A stretch of 64,000 nucleotides of DNA from the NCBI GenBank assembly GCA_033063855.1, contig CP093829.1, positions 23,219,537 to 23,283,536 of the forward strand, written 5' to 3'. The stretch's first letter is position 1. Each line of letters begins with the position of its first letter. Below the pieces are notes generated by a model. It had not been told where the DNA came from and ran no database searches. It saw nothing but the letters and a program-made list of their open reading frames with translations. The translations under genes were made by a program, and so were the position numbers. This DNA is from Smittia aterrima. Its lineage: Eukaryota; Arthropoda; Insecta; Diptera; Chironomidae. Positions 1 to 11,400 of the stretch are shown one piece after another.

Positions 1-1131
1 ACATTGTGATCTAGTAAGGTAGCCAAAACAAAAATACTTTAGGTTCAAAATTTTGAGTTTTGGCAATTTAAGGATTAAATTAACGGAGTCTATAGTATCC
101 ATCAAATCGAACGTCAACTCTTCAAGATGATCGCTTTGCATTTGAAGGAAGTTCAGAAAGTTTCGATAAGAAGGGTTATGAATAGAAACAAGCTCTTCAC
201 CATCATACACCATTGCCAAACTTTTGAGCTTGGGTTGAAATTGTCGCCAAGATTCGTCTTCAAACATATCAATCAAGTTTCTTTCGTAAAGCGTCAAACT
301 TTGAAGTTTGTCGAAACTTTTCAACAATAACATTGTCAATTCTTTGTCAGCAGTTTGCAGAGACTCGTCTCCATAAAATCTGTACTCAAAATTTTCGACA
401 GCTGACGTTTTTGTCAAGAATTCTCTAACATATCCACTCTTGCGATCATTATGATTTAATTTTAATTGCTTGAGCTTTTTAAACGGTAAAGCTCTGAAAG
501 TTGGTTCCTCAATTGTTTCATCATGTGTTACTTTGACGCTTTTAACAGAAAGACATTCAACTGTTGACTGGATGAAATAGAAAAACACCCACGCATCGTT
601 TTTACTAGAAAAATTAACATTCTTGACTACAACATCTTTCCAGCGAGTCTTCTGTAGAAACATATTGATCGCTTCATTTCCCTTATAGATGCTCTCACTG
701 ATACTGAGCTCATCTGATACTAATCGATAGACTTCAACGTTCTGATATTGTCTCGAGCTATTCGTCAACCAATCGTAATTTTCCTGCACTATCCCAATTT
801 TATGTGTTTTTAGAACCATTCTTATTTTCGCCATAAGAGCTTTTGATGTAGCGATGAAGTTGTAATCAGTTGGACTGACTTCGGAAATCTTTATCAAATC
901 GTTTGCATTAAAATGTTGAAAGATCAATTCCGAAATGTCGAGAAATCGTGAGAAATATTTCAAAGGATCCAAGTTAATCTCACTCAGCTCAGGTAATTTA
1001 ACAACTTTCTTCTGAGGTTCATCATTTAAAACAATTTCTGCTTTTGTTTCCTTGATTGACTTGCTCTCACCGATCGGATCCTCAGTGGAAATATTTTTCT
1101 TAGTTGCCATCGATGCTGAAATTTCTTCCAT
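1..1131 (-). CDS. F-box/LRR-like protein, copy A (3' end outside window)
   Basis: Reading leftward from the ATG at 1131 the frame stays open to the edge of the window, giving about 377 residues without a stop. It matches the complete copy B (1988-3478) along its whole length, with no frame-changing indel that I could find. Residues about 55-110 hold an F-box (hydrophobic pattern LDISELIFQHFNANDLIKIS). The rest is a run of Leu-rich segments of the irregular LRR type, such as LKQLKLNHND and LEELTFDL. F-box proteins are substrate receptors of SCF ubiquitin ligases; the LRR part binds the target. The ATG lies just after a probable 5'UTR intron (acceptor near 1142, donor near 1207) that copy B shares. 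The C-terminal quarter is missing only because the window ends. The substrate is unknown. Confidence 0.8.
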   Translation of the reverse strand, partial: MEEISASMATKKNISTEDPIGESKSIKETKAEIVLNDEPQKKVVKLPELSEINLDPLKYFSRFLDISELIFQHFNANDLIKISEVSPTDYNFIATSKALMAKIRMVLKTHKIGIVQENYDWLTNSSRQYQNVEVYRLVSDELSISESIYKGNEAINMFLQKTRWKDVVVKNVNFSSKNDAWVFFYFIQSTVECLSVKSVKVTHDETIEEPTFRALPFKKLKQLKLNHNDRKSGYVREFLTKTSAVENFEYRFYGDESLQTADKELTMLLLKSFDKLQSLTLYERNLIDMFEDESWRQFQPKLKSLAMVYDGEELVSIHNPSYRNFLNFLQMQSDHLEELTFDLMDTIDSVNLILKLPKLKILNLKYFCFGYLTRSQC

Positions 1132-1987
1132 TTTTATTTTTACCTAAAAAACAAAAGAGAAATAAAATGAATGTAAAAATTCAGAGGATAATGCGAGCGA
1201 CTGTTACCTTCTCGAATGTTGAGGTTGAAATGATTTATTCAGAGACAATGTTATTTTATTTCTGTTTAGAAGTCTCCCGAATTTCGATTCGAAAATCATA
1301 GATAACAATATTCGCATTAAGTGTTCTCTCCGATGTCAAAGGAATCTAAAATGTAATTCGACATTTTCTTGTGATGAACTGCCAAAAACAAACTGAAGCG
1401 AAATTTAAGTTTTTCGCTTCACATCAAAAACTAATTTTGTTGATCGATTTATTCAGTTAGAGTAGAATTTTTATTCCGTCAATTTAAGCTTCAACATTTA
1501 ATAACTTTTGAACCAGATGGATTCACTTTTGAATCGTTTTTTAAAAAATTCTTGCGACACAATCAAGTTTTAAGTTTATTTTTGAGACTTACGGATTTAT
1601 TTTCGATAAAAACTTGGACGATGATTTCAGTTGTGATCTGCCGCATTTTGGACGGAAATTTTTCTTCTTATTCATTTAAGTTCTTATCAGAAATCAATTT
1701 CGATTCACTACCAGCGCCTTAAGAAAATAAGCGGAAAGTGTAGGCACTCACCAAGAAATGGATTAATTAGATATAAAAAGAATGAAACGATTCATGTTTG
1801 TAATTTTATTTAAAATTAAATTTATTATTTTTAATCGAGAAAGTAAATAATATTTACTAAATATCAACGCTTCGAAGTGAGATCAAAATTTAAGTTCTTT
1901 AATTTCAGATTCTTAACCTTCCATTAAACTTGTTATTACAAGCTTCCCTGACCAGCTAATTTTTTATTTTAATTTATTTTAGATGCT
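1132..1987. other. spacer between F-box copies A and B
   Basis: Bases 1132-1230 repeat the 5' leader of copy B (3479-3580) almost exactly, including a probable 5'UTR intron on the minus strand (donor GAGAAG|GTAACAG). The remainder is AT-rich and has no supportable gene. It should contain the promoter of copy A and the 3'UTR of copy B. TTTATT on the plus strand (AATAAA on minus) occurs at and just left of the copy B stop codon. Confidence 0.5.
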
Positions 1988-3478
1988 TTATTTATTTCTT
2001 CTCGTAAACTTGCAACGACAATCCGATCCAATATCTTTGACTACATCTTCGTGGCATTCACAAATGTCATCACGACATCTGAATGGAAAACTTGATATCT
2101 TGTCGCTTATTTTCTTCAGCGACTCTCTCTCGATTCCAAGAAAATCGTGAATTCTTATTTCGTCAAACTTTCTTTTCATTTCAATTATGTCTTGAACCGT
2201 TTCTTGAGTAATTCTGACGACGCTGAGTCTTTTAACATTTGGCATGATCTTCAATAAAAGTTTTATGCTTCGAGCTTTGAAATAACCTTTCAATGTGAGT
2301 TCAGTAATCGTTGTAGATTTTTCGAATGGACCAATACCCAATTTATGACATTGTGATCGAGTAAGGTAGCCAAAATAAAAATGTCTTAGGTTCAGACTCT
2401 TGAGTTTTGACAATTTAAGGATTAAATTAACGGAGTCTCTAGTGTCCGTCAAATCGAACGTCAACTCTTCAAGATGATCGCTTTGCATTTGAAGGAAGTT
2501 CAGAAAGTTTCGATAAGAAGGGTTATGAATAGGAACACGGTCTTTACCATCATACACAATTGCCAAACTTTTGAGCTTGGATTTAAATTGTCGCCAAGAT
2601 TCGTCTTCGAAGATTTCAATCAAGTTTCTTTCGTAAAGCGTCAAACTTTGAAGTTTATCGAAACTTTTCAACATTAACATTGTCAATTCTTTGTCAGCAG
2701 TTTGCAGAGACTCGTTTCCATAAAATTTATAGTCAAATTTTTCGAGAGCTGACGAGCTTTTCAAGAATTCTCTAACAATTCCACTCGCGCGATCCTTATG
2801 AAATAATTTCAACTGTTTGAGCTTAGGAAACGGTAAAGCTTTAAAGGTTGGTTCCTCAATTGTTTCATCATGTGTTACTCTGACGTTGCTAACAGAAAGA
2901 CATTCAACTGTTGACTGCATCAATTTGAAAAACACCCACGCATCCTTTTTACTAGGAAAAGGAACATTCTTGACTGCAACATCTTTCCAGCGATTCTTCG
3001 TAATAAACAATTCGATCGGCTCATTTCCCTTATTGATGCTCTCACTATTACTGAGCTTATCTGATACAAATCGATAGAATTCAACGTTCTGATATTGTCT
3101 CGAGCTATTCGTCAACCAATCGTAATTATCCTGCACTATTTCACTTTTATTTGCTTTTAAAACCATTCTTATTTTCGCCATAAGAACTTTTGATGTAGCG
3201 ATGAAGTTGTAATGAGTTGGACTGACTTCGGAAATCTTTATCAAATCGTTTGCATTAAAATGTTGAAAGATCAATTCCGAAATGTCGAGAAATCGTGAGA
3301 AATATTCCAAAGGATCTAAGTTCGTCTCACTCAGTTCAGGTAATTTAACAATTTTCTTCTGAGATTCTTCATTTAAAACAATTTCTGCTTTTGTTTCCTC
3401 CACTGACTTGCTCTCGCCGATAGGATCCTCAGTGGAAATATTTTTCTTAGTTGCCATCGATGCTGAAATTTCTTCCAT
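1988..3478 (-). CDS. F-box/LRR-like protein, copy B (complete, 496 aa)
   Basis: A single coding exon of 496 residues. It has an acidic, Lys/Glu-rich N-terminus (1-50), an F-box at about 58-105 with the expected Leu/Ile spacing and the EVSPTHYNF helix end, then irregular Leu-rich repeats (about 185-430). The C-terminus is Cys-rich (RCRDDICECHEDV...DCRC, four closely spaced Cys pairs), which is unusual for the family. It is presumably an SCF substrate adaptor, with the F-box contacting SKP1. It is a tandem duplicate of copy A: the F-box half differs by roughly one base in sixty, while the stretch encoding residues about 130-270 is much more diverged. A 5'UTR intron precedes the ATG (acceptor TTTTTTAG| near 3491). 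The gene diverges from the F-box gene at 3748 across a short shared promoter. Confidence 0.85.
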   Translation of the reverse strand: MEEISASMATKKNISTEDPIGESKSVEETKAEIVLNEESQKKIVKLPELSETNLDPLEYFSRFLDISELIFQHFNANDLIKISEVSPTHYNFIATSKVLMAKIRMVLKANKSEIVQDNYDWLTNSSRQYQNVEFYRFVSDKLSNSESINKGNEPIELFITKNRWKDVAVKNVPFPSKKDAWVFFKLMQSTVECLSVSNVRVTHDETIEEPTFKALPFPKLKQLKLFHKDRASGIVREFLKSSSALEKFDYKFYGNESLQTADKELTMLMLKSFDKLQSLTLYERNLIEIFEDESWRQFKSKLKSLAIVYDGKDRVPIHNPSYRNFLNFLQMQSDHLEELTFDLTDTRDSVNLILKLSKLKSLNLRHFYFGYLTRSQCHKLGIGPFEKSTTITELTLKGYFKARSIKLLLKIMPNVKRLSVVRITQETVQDIIEMKRKFDEIRIHDFLGIERESLKKISDKISSFPFRCRDDICECHEDVVKDIGSDCRCKFTRRNK

Positions 3479-3747
3479 TTTTATTTTTAGCTAAAAAACA
3501 AAAGAGAAATAAAATGAATTTAAAAATTCAGAGGATAATGCGATCGACTGTTACCTTCTCGAATGTTGAGGTTGAAATGGGTTAGACAATGTTATTTTAT
3601 TTCTAAATTGAAGTCTCCCGCAAGTCGATTCGACAGTTTGTTACTCGTTTCGAAAATCCTTGCGCGCCCTCTTGTGAGTAACTTCAACAACCGGTGAACA
3701 AAGTTTGTAAACAAACAAAAATTTCATTAAAAGTTTAAATTGTAAAT
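3479..3747. promoter_or_regulatory. divergent promoter between F-box genes B and C
   Basis: Only 269 bases separate the ATGs of two F-box genes that point away from each other. Part is the 5'UTR intron of copy B. Little more than 150 bases remain for both promoters, so shared control is likely. I see no clear TATA box. Confidence 0.5.
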
Positions 3748-5145
3748 ATGAAAACAAATGAAGTGGAACCTCCAGCAAAGAAGAATAAAGTCGAAGCAGC
3801 TTGTGATCCATTTCAAATACTTCATTCTGATGTCTTTGATTTGATATTTCAACATTTAAAAAACGAAGATGTCTTGAGTTCTTCTTTGGTTTCGCGGCTT
3901 TGGTTCAATGTCACAGAATTATCATCGAAATGTTCAGAGAAGCTCAATCTTAAAGTCGTTGTTCCTTACACTGGCGTCAAATTCGAAGCAATTGACGGTG
4001 ATCTCATAAGTCAACGTAAATACCAAAATGTAAGCAACAAAGCAGACAAATTAATCTTCAGATTGTTAACTCAAGAACTTTTCTTTTAGATTTTCCTGCA
4101 CAACTTTTCAAATATCGTCCCGGAGATCGTGAATGTGCTGAACGGAAGGCAATGGAAGAAAGTCTTCTTGTCAACAAGGAATCTCAACAGACGCAGTGAA
4201 TTTTACGATGTAATCGAGTTGGTTGAAGATCATGTCGAGGTTCTGAGCATTTCATTGACTTCCCTGAAAAACAACGACGAGATTTCTGAGAAGATGAAGT
4301 TTCAATTTCCAAAACTAAACAACTTGGAACTTACTCGGTCGAATGGATTGCTAATCGAAGAAATCTCTGAAGACTGCACAAGTCTCAAAATCCTCAAACT
4401 TGATCTCGAACCTGCTGCTTGGAAAAAACATCAAAAGTTTGTTGAGAAGATTTTAGAAAACAATGATCAATTGGAGAAGCTCACGTTGTGGGGATGCAGT
4501 GCAAAGATAGTTTTCCAACTTGAATCAATCAAGAAATTCAAGTTTAAATTAAATGAATTTCGTTTCAAGAACTGCCTCGACGGAATTCCTGCTGACGAAG
4601 ACGAAAATAGTCTTCTAGATTTTCTAATGAGTCAAGTGAATTCTCTAAAAACATTGAAGTTAATAGAATGGTTTGGAATTGAAGTTCTTAAACTTATCTT
4701 TAAAATGCCGAAGCTTTATGAATTCACAATTGATTTCTATGATTGCGAGAAAACGATCGACTGGACAAACTTGCAACTAAACGCAAGCACATCGATCACA
4801 AAGTTTCATCTCGACAGTTATCGTAAGAATCATTCGAAAGTCAGCATGTTCAATGCTTTATTTGATGCTATGCCGAACCTGCGTTTCCTTGCCCACGACA
4901 ATCTCGATACAGACTCTCTCAACTCAATTGGACCACGATGTCAGAAATTGGAAGAGCTGGAACTTCAAGAACTAAGAACTCAACACGTGAGCAATCCTCT
5001 GTTCTTCCCAAACATCAAACGAGTTCATTGCGAAGATCGAATCAACTTAAAAACGAAGCAGCGAATAAACATGAAGCCGAGAGATCAACGAACACCGTTT
5101 GAACAACTTTTGTTAGATGCAAAGCCGTACTTTGTTACGAAATAG
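3748..5145 (+). CDS. F-box/LRR-like protein C (445 aa, two exons)
   Basis: Exon 1 is 3748-4029 and exon 2 is 4090-5145. The 60-base intron has GTAAGC and TTTTAG borders and keeps phase 0. The protein starts with a basic, NLS-like stretch (PPAKKNKVEAA), then an F-box at about 22-65 (FQILHSDVFDLIFQHLKNED), then Leu-rich repeats to the C-terminus. It shares the layout of copies A and B but is strongly diverged, and has one intron inside the coding region where they have none. It is probably an older paralog of the same cluster and an SCF substrate adaptor. The AATAAA at 5230-5235 is the likely poly(A) signal. The 3' end runs into that of the convergent coiled-coil gene. Confidence 0.85.
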
Positions 5146-5443
5146 AATTGACCTGAAATGGAAGCTTTGGAAACCTCAAATTTCATTTAAACTTCAAGCA
5201 ATCTACTTCAATTTTATTTCACTACTCTCAATAAATCATTTTCTTTAAACCCAGCAAAACAAGAAAACTCTCAAGAATTATTTAAGTGTTTGTACGGTGA
5301 TTTGAGGCGATGATGATTGACTAGAGTTGGTTGGCGTTTCATCAAACAGACTAGGACTACTGATAGTTATTTCGACAAGCAGCGGCTGTGCCAGAATATC
5401 TTGAATCTCTAACTCTACGTCGTCGATTTGTGCGTCGATCAGT
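5146..5443. terminator. overlapping convergent 3' ends
   Basis: The plus-strand F-box gene has AATAAA at 5230-5235. The minus-strand coiled-coil gene has AATAAA (plus TTTATT) at 5213-5218. The two 3'UTRs therefore probably overlap by some tens of bases. Confidence 0.5.
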
Positions 5444-8400
5444 TTACTTCTTGCTTCGGACGCTGGTGACTGTCTTGGAAGGCTGTTTCGGCACAGTACT
5501 TGATTTTCGTCCGAGTCGATCTCCTTCCCCCAAAGTGTTTCTGCTCTCTTTCGATTCAGCTGCGCCCTTCGCTCCGGGCTTTCCTCGAACTGTTGTTTTT
5601 GTCGCTCCAGATGGGCTTGGGGACTTTTGCTGTCCATTCGGATTGCTTTCCTTCGTCGGTGTTCGCGGTTGGAGACTTGGACTTCTTGAGGTCTCTTCGG
5701 GAGATTCTGTTTTCTCTCTTCCATATAACTGATCGCCAGACTGCTGTCGCTGTTGAAGACCTTCATCTGACGGCTGCTGCTCTCGTGGTGGCGATTCTCG
5801 TTTGGGAGGAGTGCTTCGCTTTGGTGTTTCAGGGGCGACGTAAGCTTGTTGGTATTCTTGTTGCTGTTCGTATTGTTGCTGCTGATAAGGCTCGGGTGAC
5901 TCTTGCTCATACGCAACTGGTGGCTGTTCGACTTCACTTCGGTTGTACTTTCCATTGACGTATTGCTCTCGAAGTTCAAAGCTTGTTGGCGAGAAAACAG
6001 GTTCGACTGGCTGCTGCTGGTCGTAGTTGTATTGCTGCTGAGCACCTCCGCCGTAATCATATTCGGTTTGGTACGCTGGTTGCTCGTAGGACTGTTCATA
6101 AGCGGGCTGTTCCTGTTGGTACTGCACATTGTCGTATACGGCACCTCCTTGTTCAGCCATCGGTTGAATATTTTGCGTTGGTTCATATTCGTCGTCGTTT
6201 CGGAATGTAACGCTTGGCTTTCGTACGTCCACGATGGATCGCTGCGAATCGTTTCTAGAGAGGCTTCTCTCTCGTCCCCACTCATTTGGCGACTCTGCAA
6301 CGACTTGATCTTGCTCGTACATTCTTTGCTGCGACGATGTTCTCGAGACTGATCTTGAAGGTGCTCGTGAGCTTGAGTGTGAACTTTGTCGTTCGTATTC
6401 ATTCTGTCCGTAATCGGGCTGCTGTTGGTAAGACTGCTGTTCATAGTTTCCAGTGTTTGCTGGGTAAGATGAGGGTGACGTTGAGTTGTAGGACTCATCA
6501 ATTGGTGCTGCTGATCGACTCCAGTCATTTGAATCGGGTCGCTCGGAAGCTACATTAGAAACGCGTGGAGAGATGAATGGAATGAAGGAAGAAAAGTTTT
6601 ATGATTCGTTATTCGATTTTTCTTCAATATTTTCTATTCAAGAAGAAACAAAACGTTAGAGAAAGAAAGAAGAAGGAAAACTTGTTTATTTCTGTGGATT
6701 TCTCGTTGATGTGGATGGAAGCTTTGAAGGAAGCTCATGAAAATGTCATTGTGAATGTTGATCGGCTGAGAATTTCGAATGAGATTGAAACGGAACGAGG
6801 AGTTACCTGGAGCTTGTTGCTCGTAGTAGGGAGGTTCGTTATAGTAAACCGGCTCATCTTCAGCATCATTAACGTACTTGATCGAGTTTTCTCGATTCAA
6901 GGCTTTCGATTTTTTAGGTTCAGTATCTTTAGAAATTGCGTAATTAGCGTTATCATCTACATTGTGCTCGGATTGCGGTAAGTTTGCAAAAGTAACGTTA
7001 GAATTTTTTGGTGAAGAATGGTTTGAAGAGATGATTGGGTCGGGATTGGTGTCGATTACATCGTTATTTGTGGATTCATATTTGTAGCTGTCAACAGGCT
7101 TTGCTGGCGCCGTGTTGATGCGTTTGGATAAAGACTCAACATTCACTTGAAGATTGTGAAAATCCTCTCTGAAGGGTTGGTAAGGGGATTGAAGAACAAG
7201 AAGAGGAAGAAGATGACGAGAAATAAGAAGAAAGAGAAAAGCACACAGTTAGTTAAATTAACGACAAACGTCTTGGCTACCTTAACGTCACTAGCAACAT
7301 TATTAGCTGATGCTGAGCTCGAGTTGGAGCTGATGGAATTGCCAAATCGTTCGATTGATCTTTCTTTGTAGCAATTCCACAACTTCTTGAGACGATCCAT
7401 AAGCTCTTGATTTGTTTGTCTCAGTGCTTGCTTATCTGCCCTAATTTTCGTTTCGTGATCGAAATGATAAAGTTGTAAGTTCATGGAAATGATAAAAGCG
7501 ATTCAAACAAAGCTGGAAGCTTTCTACTGTGCGCTCAACTTGATACTAACAAGGAAGTTTAGTTTTGCTTTAGAAAATCGAATCGATTCCTCATCTTCCA
7601 TCAGAAATTTGTTTAATTGCTTAAACGAAAATCGAGGAAAATCTTGAGGTTCGTTTGGCCTTTGGCGACGATGGATAGTTGTTGCTGTATTTGCAACGTT
7701 TCCGATCACGTTCGGCGGAGGTTTCAGCTGCTTCGAGCATCGCTCGTTTCGCGTAATCCGCACACCAAGTTGTTGCTCCATCAACATGGCGGTGATCAAA
7801 CTCTTCAGGAGACTTTCCATCGACACGTCGAATCATCGCGTCTCGAGAAAACTTCTCGATATTGTAGCCGCAGAAATTCTCCTCCTGGAATCTCACGTTT
7901 TTCTTGCAAGAGGCTCTGAAGAAGGTTTTTAGTTTCGCGAAATGAGAAGAAACAGAAAAAGAAAATTCTCATTTTACATTCGATTGTGGCCTTTGAAACA
8001 ATTTCGTTTTTTTTTTCGTTCAATGTGCAATTGCAAGTCTCAACATGCAAACGAAGTGCAAAGCGAAAAACAAAAGCTTCCAAAGCAAAATTCAAAGAAT
8101 GATGGTAAAAAGGAGAAAAAGGTTAATTACTTATGCTGATGCGACGTGTCCTCTAATTTTTGTGTCAAGTTTTTACATTGATCGGTTAGTTTTTCCATGA
8201 GTTGTCTTTGTTCCGAAATCATGTTCTCGAGTTCTTGCACGGTGTTGGCTGAAGAGAGTTCAAACTCATTAAATTTGAGATGAATTTTGAATGGAAAGCT
8301 CATGGATAAACTATTGAAGACAGACTAAGCTTGATATTTGCTTTTTGATAATTCACAAAGCTTCGATTCTATCGATAATCACAGCTCTCAGCGAGATTAG

Positions 8401-11400
8401 ATTTAGAGCATGATCCGATAGCTAATAAAACTAATCGGTTGGCCCTTCAATAGCTTACCACTAGCTGAATGAAATGATTAACGATGAAATATTTTCAGTG
8501 AAGTTTCTGAAGCTTCACTGATCAATCACTAAATGATTGTTCATGCTTCTAAAGAAGCTTTTCAATCAATCAACTGAGAACTTACAATGTTTCTCTTCCA
8601 TTTCAGAGATAACTGTCTTGACGTCCTTTGGTCTGTGATCTCGATCGATATCGCCGAGAGCAATCTAAGAAAAGAAAATTTAATCTCAACTTCACTTTTT
8701 AAATTAAGAACTCACCTCCTTCTCTAAATTAGAAACTTGATCACACAAACGAAGATTCTCGCGACGAGAATGAAGCAAATCAGCATCGGCACGATCTAAT
8801 CGTTGACGCAATGAACTGCTCTCTGCATTCAAACGAGAAATCTCAGCTTTTCCTTGACGATCTGATCGTTCGAATTGCATTCTAATAATTATTTATTTAA
8901 TTAGTTGAACAGTTTAATTATCAATTAGATCTAACTGACCTCGCCGAAGTGAGTTCTTGCTCAAGCGAATGTTTCTCGGCATTGACTTGAGTCAAGTCTG
9001 AGAGGTGCGATGTGTTCTTCATCTTAATTTCTGATTTTAATTCATCGACTTGATTCATTTTCGATGCCAATTCTCTTTTGTAGTCCGACTCAAGACGCTT
9101 CATTCTCTCTAATTCGAGTTGAAGCTTTGACGATTGTTCCCATTGAGAAGTTAAATCTCCGCCGAGTTGATCAACCTGTGGAGCAAAAGTTTGAACCTTT
9201 TTCTTCTTTAGAAGACTCAAACTCACTTGATAAGTGTAGCGACGATCAGCATTCGATCTTTCTTCAGAAATTCTCTTTGCTGTCTCAAGTTGAAGTTCTC
9301 TCATTCGTTCATGTTGACGCTCCAGTTCATCCTGAAATTAAAATTGTTCTTTGAGTTTGTCTGACTTTGAAACTTTTGAAAACTCGCCAACCTTCAATCG
9401 ACGAATTTCAATATCAGCTTGAGTTCGTTCGAAAACCGATTGCTCGACCAAGTCGCGATTACGCTGAGTTTTGTTGAACACCTGAGCGTCATGTTCTTTC
9501 ATGTCCGTGATTTGTTTCTGAAGTTTCTTTACCGAATCCTCGAGCGTTGTCTTATCGCGTTGTAGATTTTCAATTTGCTTTTTGTAAGCATCTGAACACG
9601 AACTATCCAAGACTGAATCACCACCGAAAGCTTTTTTTCGCTTAAACTCAGCGTTCTCGTCAGCAATTTTCTTGTAATCGATTCCCATTTGAGTAAGTTG
9701 AGCTTCAAGTTCACTGATTCGCGATTCAAATAAAATGTTCGGCCCTGAAGTCACAGAAAACTTTGATCTTGGGAATGGCTCGTAACCGTCTTCGGCTTCC
9801 GATCCGTACTTTGCACGTTCAGTAAGAACTTCATTCTCCGAAACAACGTCCTTCACCTTCGTGAGAAGGGTTGACAGCTCATCCTAAACGAAAGTGATCA
9901 TTAAATAAAATTAACTTTACAAAAATAAAGTTTTTTTAACTCACTCGACAAAAGTTTGATTCCTTCTCGAGCTGCTCGATGTAAGATTCTTGCTTCTCAA
10001 TGAAGTTCAACAGTTCACTCGGCGGCTGCGTATTTCCAACCGGAAGCAAAGCGTCAGACGAATAATTTCCCACTGAAAAACAAGGCAACACATCGGAAAT
10101 GATTTTTAAATGAAAAGTTCACTTTTTGTCCTACTTGGAACTTGTAAACTCTGTGACGTCATCGAAGGCTTCCGAGCGTAAGAGGAAACATTCGAGAAGG
10201 TTGAGTAAGGCTTGTAAGAGAAGTATTTTGATACTTCCTTCATCGCTGGTCTCTCAATGATCGTATTGTCCGTCGTGTCGGTTTCATCATCAGTCACTGA
10301 CTTGAAGATCGACGAAGATGAAGAATATTTTGCTGGCGCGTATGAGTCAGCCAACATCAACTTGAGTCGACCGATTGCGTCGCGATAATGATGATCGTTG
10401 TTATTGAACATGTTTCTCTTGGACAATGCAGTCGACGGCGATTGATAGTGAGAGACTGGATTTGACGACTTTGAACTCAATTTGTTCCTGAAATTTCCAG
10501 AAATTATGTAATCAAAGTTTGTAAAAGATCTTGAAAAATTTTCTTCGCGGTTCTTCTACTCGTCATCTTTGATCATCACAAAACTTTAACTTTAATCTTT
10601 AAATAAACTGAATCTAATCTAGTTTTACTAAAAAAAACATTTATCTCGACACGACTTGCACAACTCGAATGTCCCGAAAAAAAATAATAAACAAACACGC
10701 GGTCGCTCAGGCAACCTACCCTAATTTTCAAAACAGAACAGAGCGAAGCGTAAAAAAAAGAAACAGAGTAAATCGAAGGGTTTTCGATGTCGCGTGACAC
10801 TGAACTCGACAATGCTTCTTTCTTCTTGATCGCGTTTAATGCATTCATTCCTCGCTCTGTCTCGTAAAACTTTCCTTTATGCGCAATCGACTTGCGAACT
10901 TAATTTATCGGCGAAAAGACAATGAAAGTTTTTCCTTTAACCGTCTGCGATTAATTTTATTATTTAGGTTATTGGAGCGAGTGGAGAAAATCATGTTGAA
11001 CATCGTTGATGACACGATGATAATTCAATGGGAAGAAAGAAATTTACGGATTGTCATCGACGATCGATTGCCTTTCATGACCTATTTGAATAAATTTTCT
11101 TGTGGAATTGGAAAATTCCTAAAGAAGAAATTGTTTGTTCGACTTTTAGCTTCCGCCTGCATGACAACACTTCCCATTCAATTTGAAATCAATTTTCACG
11201 CCACTTTGGTGTAGTTTAGCGCAATTCCAATTTTCATTTCGGGAAAGCGAGCAACAAAGTTCAACGGAATTGCCTCATCAAATGGAAAGGGCTGAGTTGA
11301 GTTTATTGATCAAATGATTCTTTGATTAGTCGACGGGACTTGGCTTCCCTTCACTGATTTAATTTGCAATCAAGGAAACATTTTACGATCGTCGCAGGAA

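Noticed and set aside
5278..5443. Coiled-coil gene ending at 5278
   Set aside because: That frame does not join exon 11; the in-phase join leads to the stop at 5444.
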